The position numbers and the translations under genes were made by a program. From NCBI RefSeq assembly GCF_020509005.1, contig NC_063016.1, forward strand, positions 2,294,001-2,358,000: a stretch of DNA of 64,000 bases, in the 5' to 3' direction. This document shows positions 9,960-18,939 of the stretch, piece after piece (the first letter of the stretch is position 1; each line of letters begins with the position of its first letter). This DNA comes from Fulvia fulva. Lineage: Eukaryota > Ascomycota > Dothideomycetes > Mycosphaerellales > Mycosphaerellaceae. The notes beneath the pieces were generated by a model. It saw only the letters and a list, made by a program, of their open reading frames with translations, did not search any database and was not told the origin of the DNA.

Positions 9960-11160
9960 AGGTACTAACTACTATATGTTGTCTTGAGTCACGTGATCTG
10001 TTACGTGCTCGATTTGCCGGTCTTTTTAGTTATATATTGCTGACTCGCGGTGTTACGGCCAGTGTAGTTCTTACCTAAGGAGCTTTTAGTAGGCGTCTCG
10101 AGGTTATTAGGTGTACGGCTACTAAGCCTGTTCTTCCACCCCCTCGGCCTATGCTATGTCTTGCTTATAATAAGCGACATATAGGTCGTAGTATTGTTTA
10201 GGCTCTTTAGCCGGTTCCGCTGTTACGATGTTCTCGACAGGGGTCGTGTACCCTACTAAAAGGCGTAATAGGTTATAGAACGTGGTCTTATCGAAGAGGA
10301 CGTCCTTGACTCGTATAACCTAATCTTTTAATAGGTCCTATACGCGGTAGATATTAGTGGAGTCGTATCCTATAAGGTAGCCTATAAGCGCTCTCTCTTA
10401 GAGTTTCTCGCTCTTACTAGGCTGATCTAGTCTATAGATGAACACGTATACAAGGGAGCTATACACTACTATATAACCTACGTTCGGAATTCGTCCTATT
10501 ACTAATTCGAATGGGGTCTTCTAGCCCTTTGACTAGATAGGGGATCGCTAGAGGATATATACCGCTACTATAGTACATTCTAGCCAAAGCTTTTCCGGCA
10601 ATCGTACGTAGATACGAATAGTTCTGCTTATAGTGATGATCAGAGCTCTAGCTCTTTCTACTAGGTCCTACGTAGGCGCGTATTCCGCGGTTACGTGCTA
10701 TTCAATCTTATTGTTATTAATGACTAAGCGAAACACCTTCCTAATAGCGGGCTCGTTATCGCTATAGAAGTATACGAACCTACGACTAATAAAGTTGATG
10801 AAGCTTAGTAGGCTATTAAAGTAAGCTAATACCGATTACTAATCCCTGTTCTTAATAGTGAACTAGAAGTGTCTATAGGTATCTAGATCGTAGAAGTAGA
10901 CGAGGTACCTATCACCGTTATAGGCGATAGTGAATTCTACTAAGTCTATAGCTATGTGGCCGTATAGGGTCATTACCCTAATAGGCTGAGACCGATTGTA
11001 CACCTTATAAGCTTTGCTAAGCCTATATGCTCTACAATGTGTAGTAAGGGGTACGCTTAGACTATCGTTAATAATCACCCCCTTAACTCTAAGCGGCAAC
11101 TACTTAATACGTTCAGCGCTAATGTGACTAAAGATTTAATACTACTAGCGGCTAGAGAGC
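9960..11160 (-). pseudogene. Copia-1 integrase
   Basis: A minus-strand frame runs from the pre-integrase His-containing segment (HISAERIK near 11110-11135) into SKAYKVYNRSQPIRVMTLYGHIAIDLVEF, whose Asp fits the first catalytic acid. VYFYSDNEPAIRKVFR near 10720-10770 holds the second (the usual motif is SDNGxE). VERARALIITISRTIRIY and LPEKLWLECT near 10560-10660 cover the region of the third acid, where the Glu looks changed. PFELVIGRIPNVGYI near 10460-10520 is the typical post-core block. A continuous 78-residue open run lies at 10863-11099. Integrase would insert the cDNA. About 9560-9960 is linker with no motif I can name. Confidence 0.82.
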
Positions 11161-11539
11161 TTTCGGTGTTTAATAGGGGTCCTACTAGACGTAGCTACAC
11201 CTTAAGTGCCCCTAGTACTGTTTATGACTACGAGAACGGTACGGTCACTATCCTCTTAAGCAGTTAGAGATGCTACGCTATTAGTAGGTTTATCGCCGAT
11301 GTTTGTACCCCTGCTAATAGTGCTAATAAAGTGCGCGTTACGTATCTTTTTAGTGACCCTCGGCAGTACTAGGCCCTCTTTTATAGGCTATTAGTAAATG
11401 ATAGGTGACTTAGGTGGTGTAACTACCTTGAAGAAAGGGATTGTACTAGTAGGGCGGTGTAGGTCTATCAATTTAGTGTCGTTATACTATATTGAATTAC
11501 TACGTCCGTGCTACTAGAGTCCGGCTCTTTCTATACGTG

Positions 11540-13004
11540 TGTAAGAGATGACGTTTATATAAAAGCCTAGGCAGTAAGCCATATCTAGTAAGGTGAATGA
11601 ATGGCCCCTAATTGACATATAAACACGCCCTAACGCTATAATTGGAAAGGTGGTTGTTCTAGCCTAGATTTCTAAGGTGGTAAGGCGCTCTATAATAAAC
11701 TCTACACCCTCCTAGTCATAATGATTGATTATATAAGTGTCTGAACAGTTATTATACACCTAGCAATCCCTAAAGTTGACGCTTAACTTGCTAATTAAGC
11801 TAGAAAGTACAGTAAGGCTAATAAAGCCCTTATCGCTTAGTAATGCCTTCTTCGTATTAGCAATAGCCTTGTTACGTTCCTAGTCCTTACGATTATTACG
11901 ATTCAACACGCTAAGTAGACGCTCGCCGTCGTCGCTTAAGTAGTAGTTAATAAAGTTTTTCTAGTACTTCTTCTACTACTCTAAGCGCTGATCCTTTACT
12001 AGGCGCTTATCGGGGTTGATCACATCGTATAAGAACAGGCCCTTATAACAGGTGTCCTTAGGCTCGCCGGTGATGTTCTAGTAGCCGCTTGGCCTATTAT
12101 TGTCCTTGTCTTTATTCTTGTCGCCGCGGCTACTACTACGACCCTTATCACCGCGGCTATTACTACGGTTATTACCACGGCTACTACTACGGTCACCCTC
12201 CTTTTAACTAGCACCTATAGGTACTGTTTCATCCTCTGCTTCTACTAAGGTTTCTCCGGAGAAGGTTACGAAGACTGATCGACCGTTAGTTATTACTAGT
12301 ACGGTGTCGCGTATCTATTCGAGGTAACGCTTAGTAAGCTTTTGTAGTGACATTTTGTCACGCTTCCACTCGTTATATAGAGAAGTACCGTAGGCTAGAG
12401 CCTGCTTCTACTAAATAGCAAGTAGGAAGTGTCTACTAAGGTCGTCGTACTCGGCGTAGTTATACTTAAGTATCTTAGTCTACAAAACTAACTAGTCTAA
12501 GCACTAGTTATCGATTCTACGTACGCTAGCCTTCTAAAGCCTAGACAGCTCAAGCGTAAGCTACCGCTTACGTAGCATATCGTCTAGACTATACTGATCC
12601 TTAAGAGCCTAGTATTTCGCTCTATAGGTGTTCTGGCCGTGCATTAGCTCTTGCCCTAGCTCTGTCGTCGTACGGATAAGGTAGGTAATGAGCTTTGATC
12701 GCGTAGTAGCAAAGATGTCGTACATCCGTTACCTTCGGTCTACGTCTATTTGTCGTAGCTTAATAAGATCTCTTAATGTAGCGTCTCCTACCGTGTACGC
12801 TTGTTAGATTTCCTCAAACGTCAAGTAAGTAGGCTCTATTGGCTCGTTACTTAGTCAGTAAGGATCTACATACTTCTAGACATTTAAAGACTCTGCGTAG
12901 AGCTCTAGCTAACGGTCAAACTTGTCCTATTGGTCATGGCTCTTTAGAACCACGGTACCCTAAGGTAGGGCACCGGTAGTTACCGGCGTCTCGGTAGTGG
13001 CCAT
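11540..13004 (-). pseudogene. Copia-1 gag region
   Basis: The likely start is the ATG at 13004 (MATTETPVTTGALP, then a TAG). It is the first ATG after the primer-binding site and opens a frame readable, with stops, for over 400 codons. The region holds a Copia-gag-like helical part (DLIKLRQIDVDRR, LIRTTTELGQELMHGQNT, LSRHFLLAI) and then a Ser/Arg/Gly/Asp-rich segment (GDRSSSRGNNRSNSRGDKGR) at about 12095-12200. A recognisable CCHC knuckle is not clear; DTCYKGLFLY near 12045 may be its remnant. Downstream, near 11440-11640, is the probable protease region, not confidently identified. Gag would form the particle shell. Confidence 0.7.
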
Positions 13005-13149
13005 AACTACAAAATGGGTTGTAGGCTAGTGAAAGTTCCACGCGGGTTCACTAGGCCTAGGGGATACTACTGCACTGGTTGTAGTAGTAGTGCTATGACG
13101 ACGCAAACTCTGCTTTAGGGCTTCCTTGTCGTAGCGAATATTAGTGAGC

Positions 13150-13167
13150 GCTAATCGGGCTCATAAC
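13150..13167 (-). promoter_or_regulatory. primer-binding site matching an initiator-tRNA-Met anticodon arm
   Basis: Directly inside the 5' LTR the minus strand reads GTTATGAGCCCGATTAGCG; the plus strand GGGCTCATAAC matches the anticodon loop region of eukaryotic initiator tRNA-Met (CUCAUAAC). Drosophila copia is primed by a half-tRNA cut in that loop, and the placement here fits the same mechanism. The match is from my memory of the tRNA loop, not from an alignment. Confidence 0.6.
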
Positions 13168-13374
13168 TATCACGTTAGAAGTGTAGGAAGTTATTGTACG
13201 GGCTCATGTAGGGTGTTTCAAAAGCAGGTTGTGTATTGTATGTGTCTATCTAGAATGGACAAGTGTTGCTCTTGAAGAGGCTGCAGGTGACTAATCAGTC
13301 ACCTGATTCTTAGCGTACGTGGCCTCAAGTTTTGATGATGGGATGTTGCCCATGTGCACGCTCGGATCGCGACA
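13168..13374 (-). repeat. 5' LTR of Copia-1
   Basis: 207 bp, the less mutated LTR of the pair. Plus strand begins TATCACGTTAG and ends GATCGCGACA, followed by the duplicated target GTATA. It contains a palindromic GGTGACTAATCAGTCACC near 13287. Confidence 0.92.
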
Positions 13375-14290
13375 GTATAGGCCGATAGCGACGATCCGGC
13401 TACTGATCCTCTATTATGTCTGCTTGTCCGCTTTGACAAGTACGACTTTGACCGTGAAGCTTACATCGCCGCTAGCGATAGAGATGGTCCTTCAGTCCGT
13501 GAAGCTGAACAGCTAGGAAGAATACGCAAGGTTGTGCCTATCTTTAGGGTGCGCCGTAAATATAAGGTTAGGCGGACTACTTGCTTACGTACTCAATTCC
13601 CTGTTACTATTGCGTACGTAGTCACTATCCACAAGGCTTAAGGCCTTACTATAGAGAAAGCTGTCCTTAACTTTAGCAAGAAGGACTTCGCTGATAGGCT
13701 ATCCTACGTTATAGCATCTCGTGTTACATCACTGAAGGGACTACTATTCGACGAGGGTTTCGACAAGGACCACTTCAGTGCTCCGAAGTCCGGTCTCGCG
13801 AAGATGAGATAAGCGGACTACGACCGTCGTGAAGCCGACAGAGCTAGGTTCAAGCAGCTCGTTAAGGGTGAGGTCTTCGAGGAGTGGGAGAATGAAGACC
13901 TAGCACTATAGTAGGTGTTGCTTGATGAGGCCGAGCTCAATAGGCTACAACGTGAACGTGATGAAGCTGCTGCTTTGCCGTTCAGTGAACGCGATATCTA
14001 GGAAATGATGAAGGAGAGCACTGCTAGCAATCCGTAGTGGACGCCACTCACTGATCTACAGCTGAACACCCACTACGGTGTTCGTCCACGCGTAGAGAGA
14101 GATTGGTTGTATCTAAACTTGGACTTAACAAGAGCACAAGAGTCTCGTCGTCGCACTATCGAACAGGCAGAGCGTGATAGGTCTGCTGCTGATGCTAGGC
14201 GTAGGGCACAATGGGCGAAGGACAACCCAGAGAAGGCTCAGAAGAACAGTGACTGCAGCAGTTAACAGCAATAGCGACTGTAGCAGTCAA
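13375..14290 (+). pseudogene. Helitron helicase, C-terminal part
   Basis: After Copia-1 the RepHel frame continues: LLCLLVRFDKYDFDREAY, then VVPIFRVRRKYKVRRTTCLRTQFPVTIAY near 13530-13615. Next is TIHKA*GLTIEKAVLNFSKKDF near 13627-13690, where PIF1/Helitron helicases have HK(A/S)QG; the Gln codon is a TAA at 13639-13641. SYVIASRVTSLKGLLFDEGFD near 13700-13765 is the last conserved helicase block. A charged tail follows (AERDRSAADARRRAQWAKDNPEKAQKNS) to about 14260. Only about six stops occur in 900 bp and TpG/CpA are common, quite unlike the left half of the same gene. Confidence 0.88.
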
Positions 14291-14300
14291 CAGCAATAGC
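14251..14300 (+). repeat. tandem 25-bp direct repeat, two units
   Basis: Units at 14251-14275 and 14276-14300 (GACTGCAGCAGTTAACAGCA... and GACTGTAGCAGTCAACAGCA...) differ at two positions, both C/T. They lie at the end of the Helitron coding tail. Confidence 0.75.
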
Positions 14301-14959
14301 GTAGACGATTGTGTACAAGTAGAATAGTCTTGGCAGTGTAGCACAACCGAGGTTGAATATTGCACGCTCAGCTCGTCACTTTGCTATTCCATTGCACGGC
14401 AGTACCGCGCAACACCATTTTCTTGGCAGAATTTGACTTCACGTCCGAATCTTTGTCACCATCGCCATCAACATCAACATCCCATATTGCCGCAGCTCCT
14501 ACACGTAGCCTCATCTTGCAGACTTACCAGCACTTGGCAGTACTACTCTCAGCACTGCTGCAACAGCCTTCGTGTACTCACGGACACTGCGGAACATGAC
14601 ACTATTTCGGAACTTGCGCGGCGTCTGAAAGAATGTATACGACACATACAGATGTACCTATCCACTGGAGCCTATGCGGCTGTCTTTGAAACAGCTTACG
14701 TGCAACAAGGCCCAGTTCTGCGCCAAGGTGTCTAACACAATCTTCATGAAGCAAGCGACTCTCTGCTCGTTTCCCCAACGAATATGGCCAATCATGCAGC
14801 AACCGTACACCGAGTCATGACACCATCCGATCTGGTTGAATATCCAGGGACTTGACGACCTGTAATTCATCCTACGGTCGGTCTGTTTGATGAGCGGCAA
14901 CAAGACCGCGCTCCTCCCAGGTCTCAACCTCGCGGGTTCAAGCTGACAGCCAGACTGTG

Positions 14960-15524
14960 CTAGACGCCGACGACGAGGTCCTCTGAATCTCTTGCGTGTA
15001 GCGTTGGAGGTTTGCCAAAACCACCGTGTCCAATGCCAAGAGAGGGTCCGCTGCCTCGTGCTTGTAGTGCTCGAGGCTTGCCAACGCCACCGACCGCTGC
15101 CTTATGCTTGTAGTGCTGGAGGTTTACCAACGCCACCGTGTCCAATTCCTGGAGATGGACTACTGCCGCGTTCTTGCAGAGCTGGAGGTTTGCCACCATT
15201 ACCCTCGCCGGGAGATGGTCCACCTCCACGTGCCTGCAGTGCTGGAGGCTTGCCTAAACCGCCATGCCCGACTCCGGGAGAGGGGCCGCTACCGCGCTCT
15301 TGTAATGCGGGAAGTTTGCCCAAACCGCCATGCCCGATTCCTGGAGAGGGGCCGCTGCCGCGCCCTTGTAATACATCACCGCTGGCCTCTTCTTCTAACG
15401 CCGCTGCATCTCGTTGCTGTACAGAGTTGTCTCTAACGATATGGGGAGGAATAGCGAGCGTGCTGCCAACCCAGTAGGCAACGCAGACCGCTTGGGCAAG
15501 ATGAGAGAAGTGCAAGATTGGCAC
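14960..15524 (-). pseudogene. tandem-repeat secreted-type protein, decayed
   Basis: Reading leftward from 15524, the frame begins with a hydrophobic stretch (LAQAVCVAYWVGSTLA) that looks like a signal peptide, then an acidic spacer (DNSVQQRDAAALEEEASGD). After that come 22-residue repeats of the form RGSGPSPGIGHGGLGKPPALQ. The frame breaks at the 46-bp unit: a TAA near 15102 and a 20-bp loss. Intact repeat (ARGSGPSLGIGHGGFGKPP) resumes in another frame, ending near 14960. No ATG lies in frame before an upstream TGA, so an upstream exon or loss of the start is needed. Repeats separated by short linkers recall fungal secreted repeat peptides or RiPP precursors, but no dibasic Kex2 site is seen. 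The plus strand (14992-15477) is also open as a Pro/Cys-rich ORF, so the strand is not certain. Confidence 0.45.
14994..15367. repeat. 66-bp minisatellite, six units
   Basis: Units of 66 bp carry GGAGGTTTGCC...CCACCGTG...GAGA...CCGCTGCC-type sequence. The second unit is 46 bp (a 20-bp loss) and the fourth is 60 bp (a 6-bp, in-frame loss); the others I counted are 66. The length is a multiple of three, so the array translates as 22-residue repeats on either strand. Confidence 0.85.
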
Positions 15525-16895
15525 GGGTGTGTTGGAACTTCAATGAGGACTTGGTCTCAACAATCTCGATGGATTTGTTCGTCTGAGAAAGCAAGCGAAT
15601 TCGTCGACTCTTATAATCTGCGCGGCGGCACCCTTTCCAGCAACATTTCCCTCAAATCGTGATCCTGCTCACACTACGATGGTGGATGGTCACACCATCG
15701 TGAGACAATGCTGTACCCAGGGGCATTGTAGGTTCAGTTCTAGGTCTGAGCGGCAGACACGCTTGGCACCAAGTAACCCCAGCCGGGATATAGATGATGA
15801 CTCGTGTCTATGGGCCTCCTATACCGCTCTTTGCCAAGCGGATTCTCCGATCAGCTCACCAGGGTTGTTGCCATACACGCAAGGGCAACGACAAAGAAAA
15901 CGCCACATGTACAATACAAGTGGATCTTATTCGCCATGACAAGCACCGACTATCCCATCAGAAACTCACGGCCAAACGAGTCGTCAATGTACGAGGTCAC
16001 ACGAAGCACAAAGTTGGTGGCAACCCTGCCCCTCGCCAGTTCTCTATCCTCAATGTGCCTCCATCTGCGAGTTAGCACGGTCTCCTTAAGCACTTATTGG
16101 GCTGCCACCGGATGGCAGCAACATCTGGAAGCATGCAAGCGTTGATGCGCTGAGGTGCACCTTACTCACCAGCAGCGGCCTCTCCAAAAATTCTCGCAGC
16201 GCTCCACGCCATTCAAGTCGCTGTCACTCTGTGTGGGTGCGGCAGCCACCTTTGCTGTCAAGAGTCATCGATGCAAGTCTATGGGGATCGCTTTGCTCGG
16301 CCGGACATTTGAAGGGTGATGTCTGGCTCTTCATCCCTCCCCATCACATCGTGGCCATCGACACTAGTCCAGCGCGTCAGATTCCATATTGACAGATGTG
16401 CTCGAGACCATCGAACCACGCGACCTCATTCTATTGTCCCAGGCACCTTAGTCTCATATGATGTTCGCACCCTTGATTGCTCTGTCACATCGCTCTTGGA
16501 ATGGGCCCATCTTCTACGGTGCCAAGGACCAAGGCTTCATCGTGGTTTTCCAGATCATTACTTTGACCTCTTCCAGTCACTCTTACTACTGCTTGGATCG
16601 GGATTTCATTCGTTTGATAGTACCCCTGCTTCTTGTCAGTGGACTCAGAGCATCACATGACCGCAACGACCTGTAAGGATGTTCCTTCAGCATCGGTCAG
16701 CGTACCACCGGTGAACAGATAAGATTTGGCTTCCAACGAGGCACCACATCGGCAGGAATATCGTCCATCCTACGCATAAAGGTATTTTCACTATAGCCTG
16801 GAAGACGAAACAGATTATGTTGGTAACAAGGGACGGAGCTCCGCTCGCTTCGCACCGAATCCTAAACTGAATCCTACGCATGCCATGTACACACC

Positions 16896-17213
16896 ATGGC
16901 CGTCGGCCACGGCGGTCGGCCACGGCGATGCGACTCTATACCATCGCAATTTACATGGTTCTCCGCAGATATCACGTGCCCGTACTTCAAGAGTGAGATC
17001 ATTACTAACGTATTACTTTCCTGTCTACGACTGTGGTACTATCGCCGAATTCGTAAAGTCGTCGGATGCCTGCAACAACAAAAGTATATCGATATCGCAC
17101 CACTCAAAGGGCTACAGCCTGATCAACGCCGCCGCTTGCATGATCTGTTCTTCGCTCCATCGTGCGCCACGTCTTCAACCAGCTCGCATGATACTGGATT
17201 GATCGAAGCCTGA
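16896..17213 (+). CDS. hypothetical ORF, 105 codons
   Basis: An open frame from an ATG at 16896, in the normal-composition island. The second half (YYRRIRKVVGCLQQQKYIDIAPLKGLQPDQRRRLHDLFFAP, split here: VVGCLQQQKYIDIAPLKG, LQPDQRRRLHDLFF) has protein-like composition. The first third includes a 13-bp tandem duplication (GTCGGCCACGGCG twice, about 16905-16930). A second open frame overlaps it (16885-17202). I recognise no family, and no splice or promoter context is visible. It may be an exon fragment or chance. Confidence 0.25.
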   Translation: MAVGHGGRPRRCDSIPSQFTWFSADITCPYFKSEIITNVLLSCLRLWYYRRIRKVVGCLQQQKYIDIAPLKGLQPDQRRRLHDLFFAPSCATSSTSSHDTGLIEA

Positions 17214-17334
17214 CCGCGGCTCCGAATCGACCACATGGAGGCTCAAAGTATACCACGGCTACAGGACCCTAATCCGGCCGTATGCACAGCCCATCAAAGT
17301 CTGGCCGCCAAATAGCGTCCGGTGCTATACAGCG

Positions 17335-17455
17335 TCTTCGTGCAGCGGAGTCACATTCCTCTCCCGAAATCCCAGCAAAATCCAGGATCTCAGCAAATCA
17401 GCCGGCGTCGGTGGCAGCGGGCACTAAAAGCGAATGTGACTCCGCTGCACGAAGA
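17335..17455. repeat. perfect 24-bp inverted repeat with 73-bp loop
   Basis: Left arm 17335-17358 starts TCTTCGTGCAGCGGAGTCAC; right arm 17432-17455 is its exact reverse complement (ends CTCCGCTGCACGAAGA). The loop is 73 bp. No mismatches occur within the arms. It could form a hairpin or be the ends of a very small element; a target duplication is not evident. Confidence 0.9.
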
Positions 17456-17497
17456 GTAGGGATGTCGGCCACACCATCACAAGTTAGTCCACTTCTG

Positions 17498-17722
17498 GTG
17501 GCCACACTGTGAACATGAGGCTGAATATTCGTCCACTATGGCTATAGCCTAGGCACGGATCATTAATGCCTTAGTGCCTAATATCGACCTCCCTTAGCCT
17601 TCGAGATCGCCTTCCGGACTGTCCTTATGCCTCCTTAAGCTGAGTGAGGTTGTGGCCACACTATGGCCACCCGGTGGTTCAAGTCGTGGCCACTTGGCTA
17701 TAATTCATCTACTTGTGGCCAC
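17498..17722. repeat. cluster of GTGGCCAC-type palindromes
   Basis: The octamer GTGGCCAC, or its core TGGCCA, occurs near 17499, 17652, 17665, 17687 and 17716, some extended to TGTGGCCACAC. This is much denser than elsewhere in the window. It might be a protein-binding array or a decayed repeat; function unknown. Confidence 0.6.
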
Positions 17723-17960
17723 GCATCTCCAACGAAGAGGCTGTACGACTCCGAACGAGATCAAACACGACACAAAACTGATTGCAAGCCTTGCCTCACC
17801 CCGGTCTTCGATGCACCACCGGCCTTACCGACAAAGCGATATCATATATGCGCCTTTTAGACCCCTATGTAACTGCAAAAGGATAGACCGAGCGACGGTC
17901 CAACTTCGTGTCTCAACTATGTGTCCCTGTCGACTAGCTATGTTGCTAAGAATGTATAAA

Positions 17961-18792
17961 AAGATAGTATAACCTTATAGCGTGAGATAACGGTTATAGC
18001 GTATAAGGTTTTTATAAGTATTAGAAGGAGAGATTACAATAACTAATTTAGGGTATTAACTTACTCTATATAAGCGCTAATAAGGTATTACTTCTAAATA
18101 ACATAGTTTTTATACCTTATTAAGTAAAGGGCGCGCGGTAAGGGTTATGACGTACGAGCTTACGAGTACTCGAGCGTACCCTCTAAGCGCCCCGGAGCGA
18201 GAATAATAATTAGACTCTATTACCTACCTTCGAAGCGCCGTAAAGAGAGAGGTCTATACTTAGTAGTATAGGTCTTAGGACGAAATCTATTACTAAGAAA
18301 TTCGAGCTACTATCTAATTAGCTAAAAACAACTTATAGTTATTTAATTAGCTCGCTTCTTAGCCCCGGCGCGGTAAATATCTCTCCGAGTATATAAGAAA
18401 CGTATATATATATAATAGCGAACAATTTTTTCCTTGAGCTATAGGTTATTACTAGGTAAATAACGTATATACTAAGGTTCGTTATAGTATATAGTAAGTT
18501 CGATACGGAAAGAGTATAAAAACTATTGGGCGCTACGATAAAGTCTACGGTCGGGAGTACGGGCCTAGCCCGTACTAAGGTCTAAGGGCTCGCCCTTTAT
18601 ATTACCCTCCCTCTCTCCTCCACTAGACGTATAGGTTCCGCTATATATAAGGCGGCTTTACCTAAAATACTTTCGCTTTTAGCAATTATTTACTTATATA
18701 AGTCTCTATTAAGTTACCCAAAATATATACTTTACCTTAAGTATAGCTATTATAATCCTCTATCCTCTTTTTCTTAGTACCCGTATTACTTA
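17961..18792. other. unclassified RIP-mutated relic with hairpins
   Basis: CpA and TpG vanish abruptly at about 17960. No coding motif is readable in six frames. Three inverted repeats are visible: AACCTTATA (17971-17979) with TATAAGGTT (18002-18010); TAATAAGGTAT (18078-18088) with ATACCTTATTA (18112-18122); and AGTACGGGC-CTA-GCCCGTACT (18556-18576). A TATATAAGGCGG box lies near 18645. Because RIP needs duplication, this is probably part of a repeat whose class cannot be read. Confidence 0.55.
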
Positions 18793-18939
18793 GAGTAGAC
18801 TATATAGATAGATTGATAGATAGATTATTTATTCGCCTGTTTTAGTGCCCTATAGCCTATATAGGTCTCTCGCTATTTAGGTCTATTTGTGTAGGTAGGA
18901 AACCCGATTAACGGATGAAAACCTCCTCGTCTTTGCCCT

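Larger units (their letters stand above)
6565..13374 (-). mobile_element. Ty1/Copia LTR retrotransposon Copia-1, complete but degenerate
   Basis: The 6810-bp element has two 207-bp LTRs and is flanked by the 5-bp duplication GTATA (6560-6564 and 13375-13379). Coding order on the minus strand is gag, integrase, reverse transcriptase, RNase H, which is the Copia order. The termini read TA...CA, i.e. TG...CA with the first G changed. Splicing it out restores the Helitron helicase frame. The internal sequence keeps many TpG and CpA sites and is far less RIP-mutated than Copia-2 (25146-34711). An unusually long stretch of about 1 kb separates RNase H from the downstream LTR (see 6781-7480). Confidence 0.92.
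2191..14300 (+). mobile_element. Helitron (rolling-circle transposon), interrupted twice
   Basis: Three separated segments (about 2400-4773, 5913-6564 and 13380-14270) read as one RepHel protein: a Helitron-like N-terminal region, a Rep nuclease and a PIF1-family helicase. The interruptions are a Fot1-like element with a TA duplication and Copia-1 with a GTATA duplication. Removing each insert plus one duplication restores the reading frame exactly at both joints. The left segments are saturated with RIP-type stops; the right one is only lightly hit. Terminal signatures (5' TC, 3' hairpin plus CTRR) could not be fixed. The right end may lie beyond 14300, possibly near 17960, where the base composition changes. 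The stretch 2191-2400 holds no other recognisable feature and probably encodes more of the N-terminus. Confidence 0.85.
14301..17960. other. island of normal dinucleotide composition, no confident gene
   Basis: CpA and TpG are abundant here and TAG codons are not enriched, in contrast to everything right of about 17960 and to the heavily mutated elements. Several ORFs of 90-160 codons occur on both strands (for example + 14433-14735, + 15804-16145, + 16316-16660), but none has a motif I recognise and most overlap in other frames. The exceptions described separately are the tandem-repeat ORF (14960-15524), the ORF at 16896-17213 and the inverted repeat at 17335-17455. The stretch could be host single-copy DNA, or cargo captured by the Helitron. 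Confidence 0.6.

Noticed and set aside
10863..11099. Separate 78-residue minus-strand gene
   Set aside because: An open run of the Copia-1 integrase, not an independent gene.
12020..12214. Val-rich 64-codon minus-strand ORF
   Set aside because: Out-of-frame reading of the Ser/Arg/Gly-rich gag segment of Copia-1; low complexity, not a membrane protein.
16316..16660. 114-codon plus-strand ORF in the low-RIP island
   Set aside because: Overlaps another open frame, Ser/His/Leu-rich without any motif; not distinguishable from chance.
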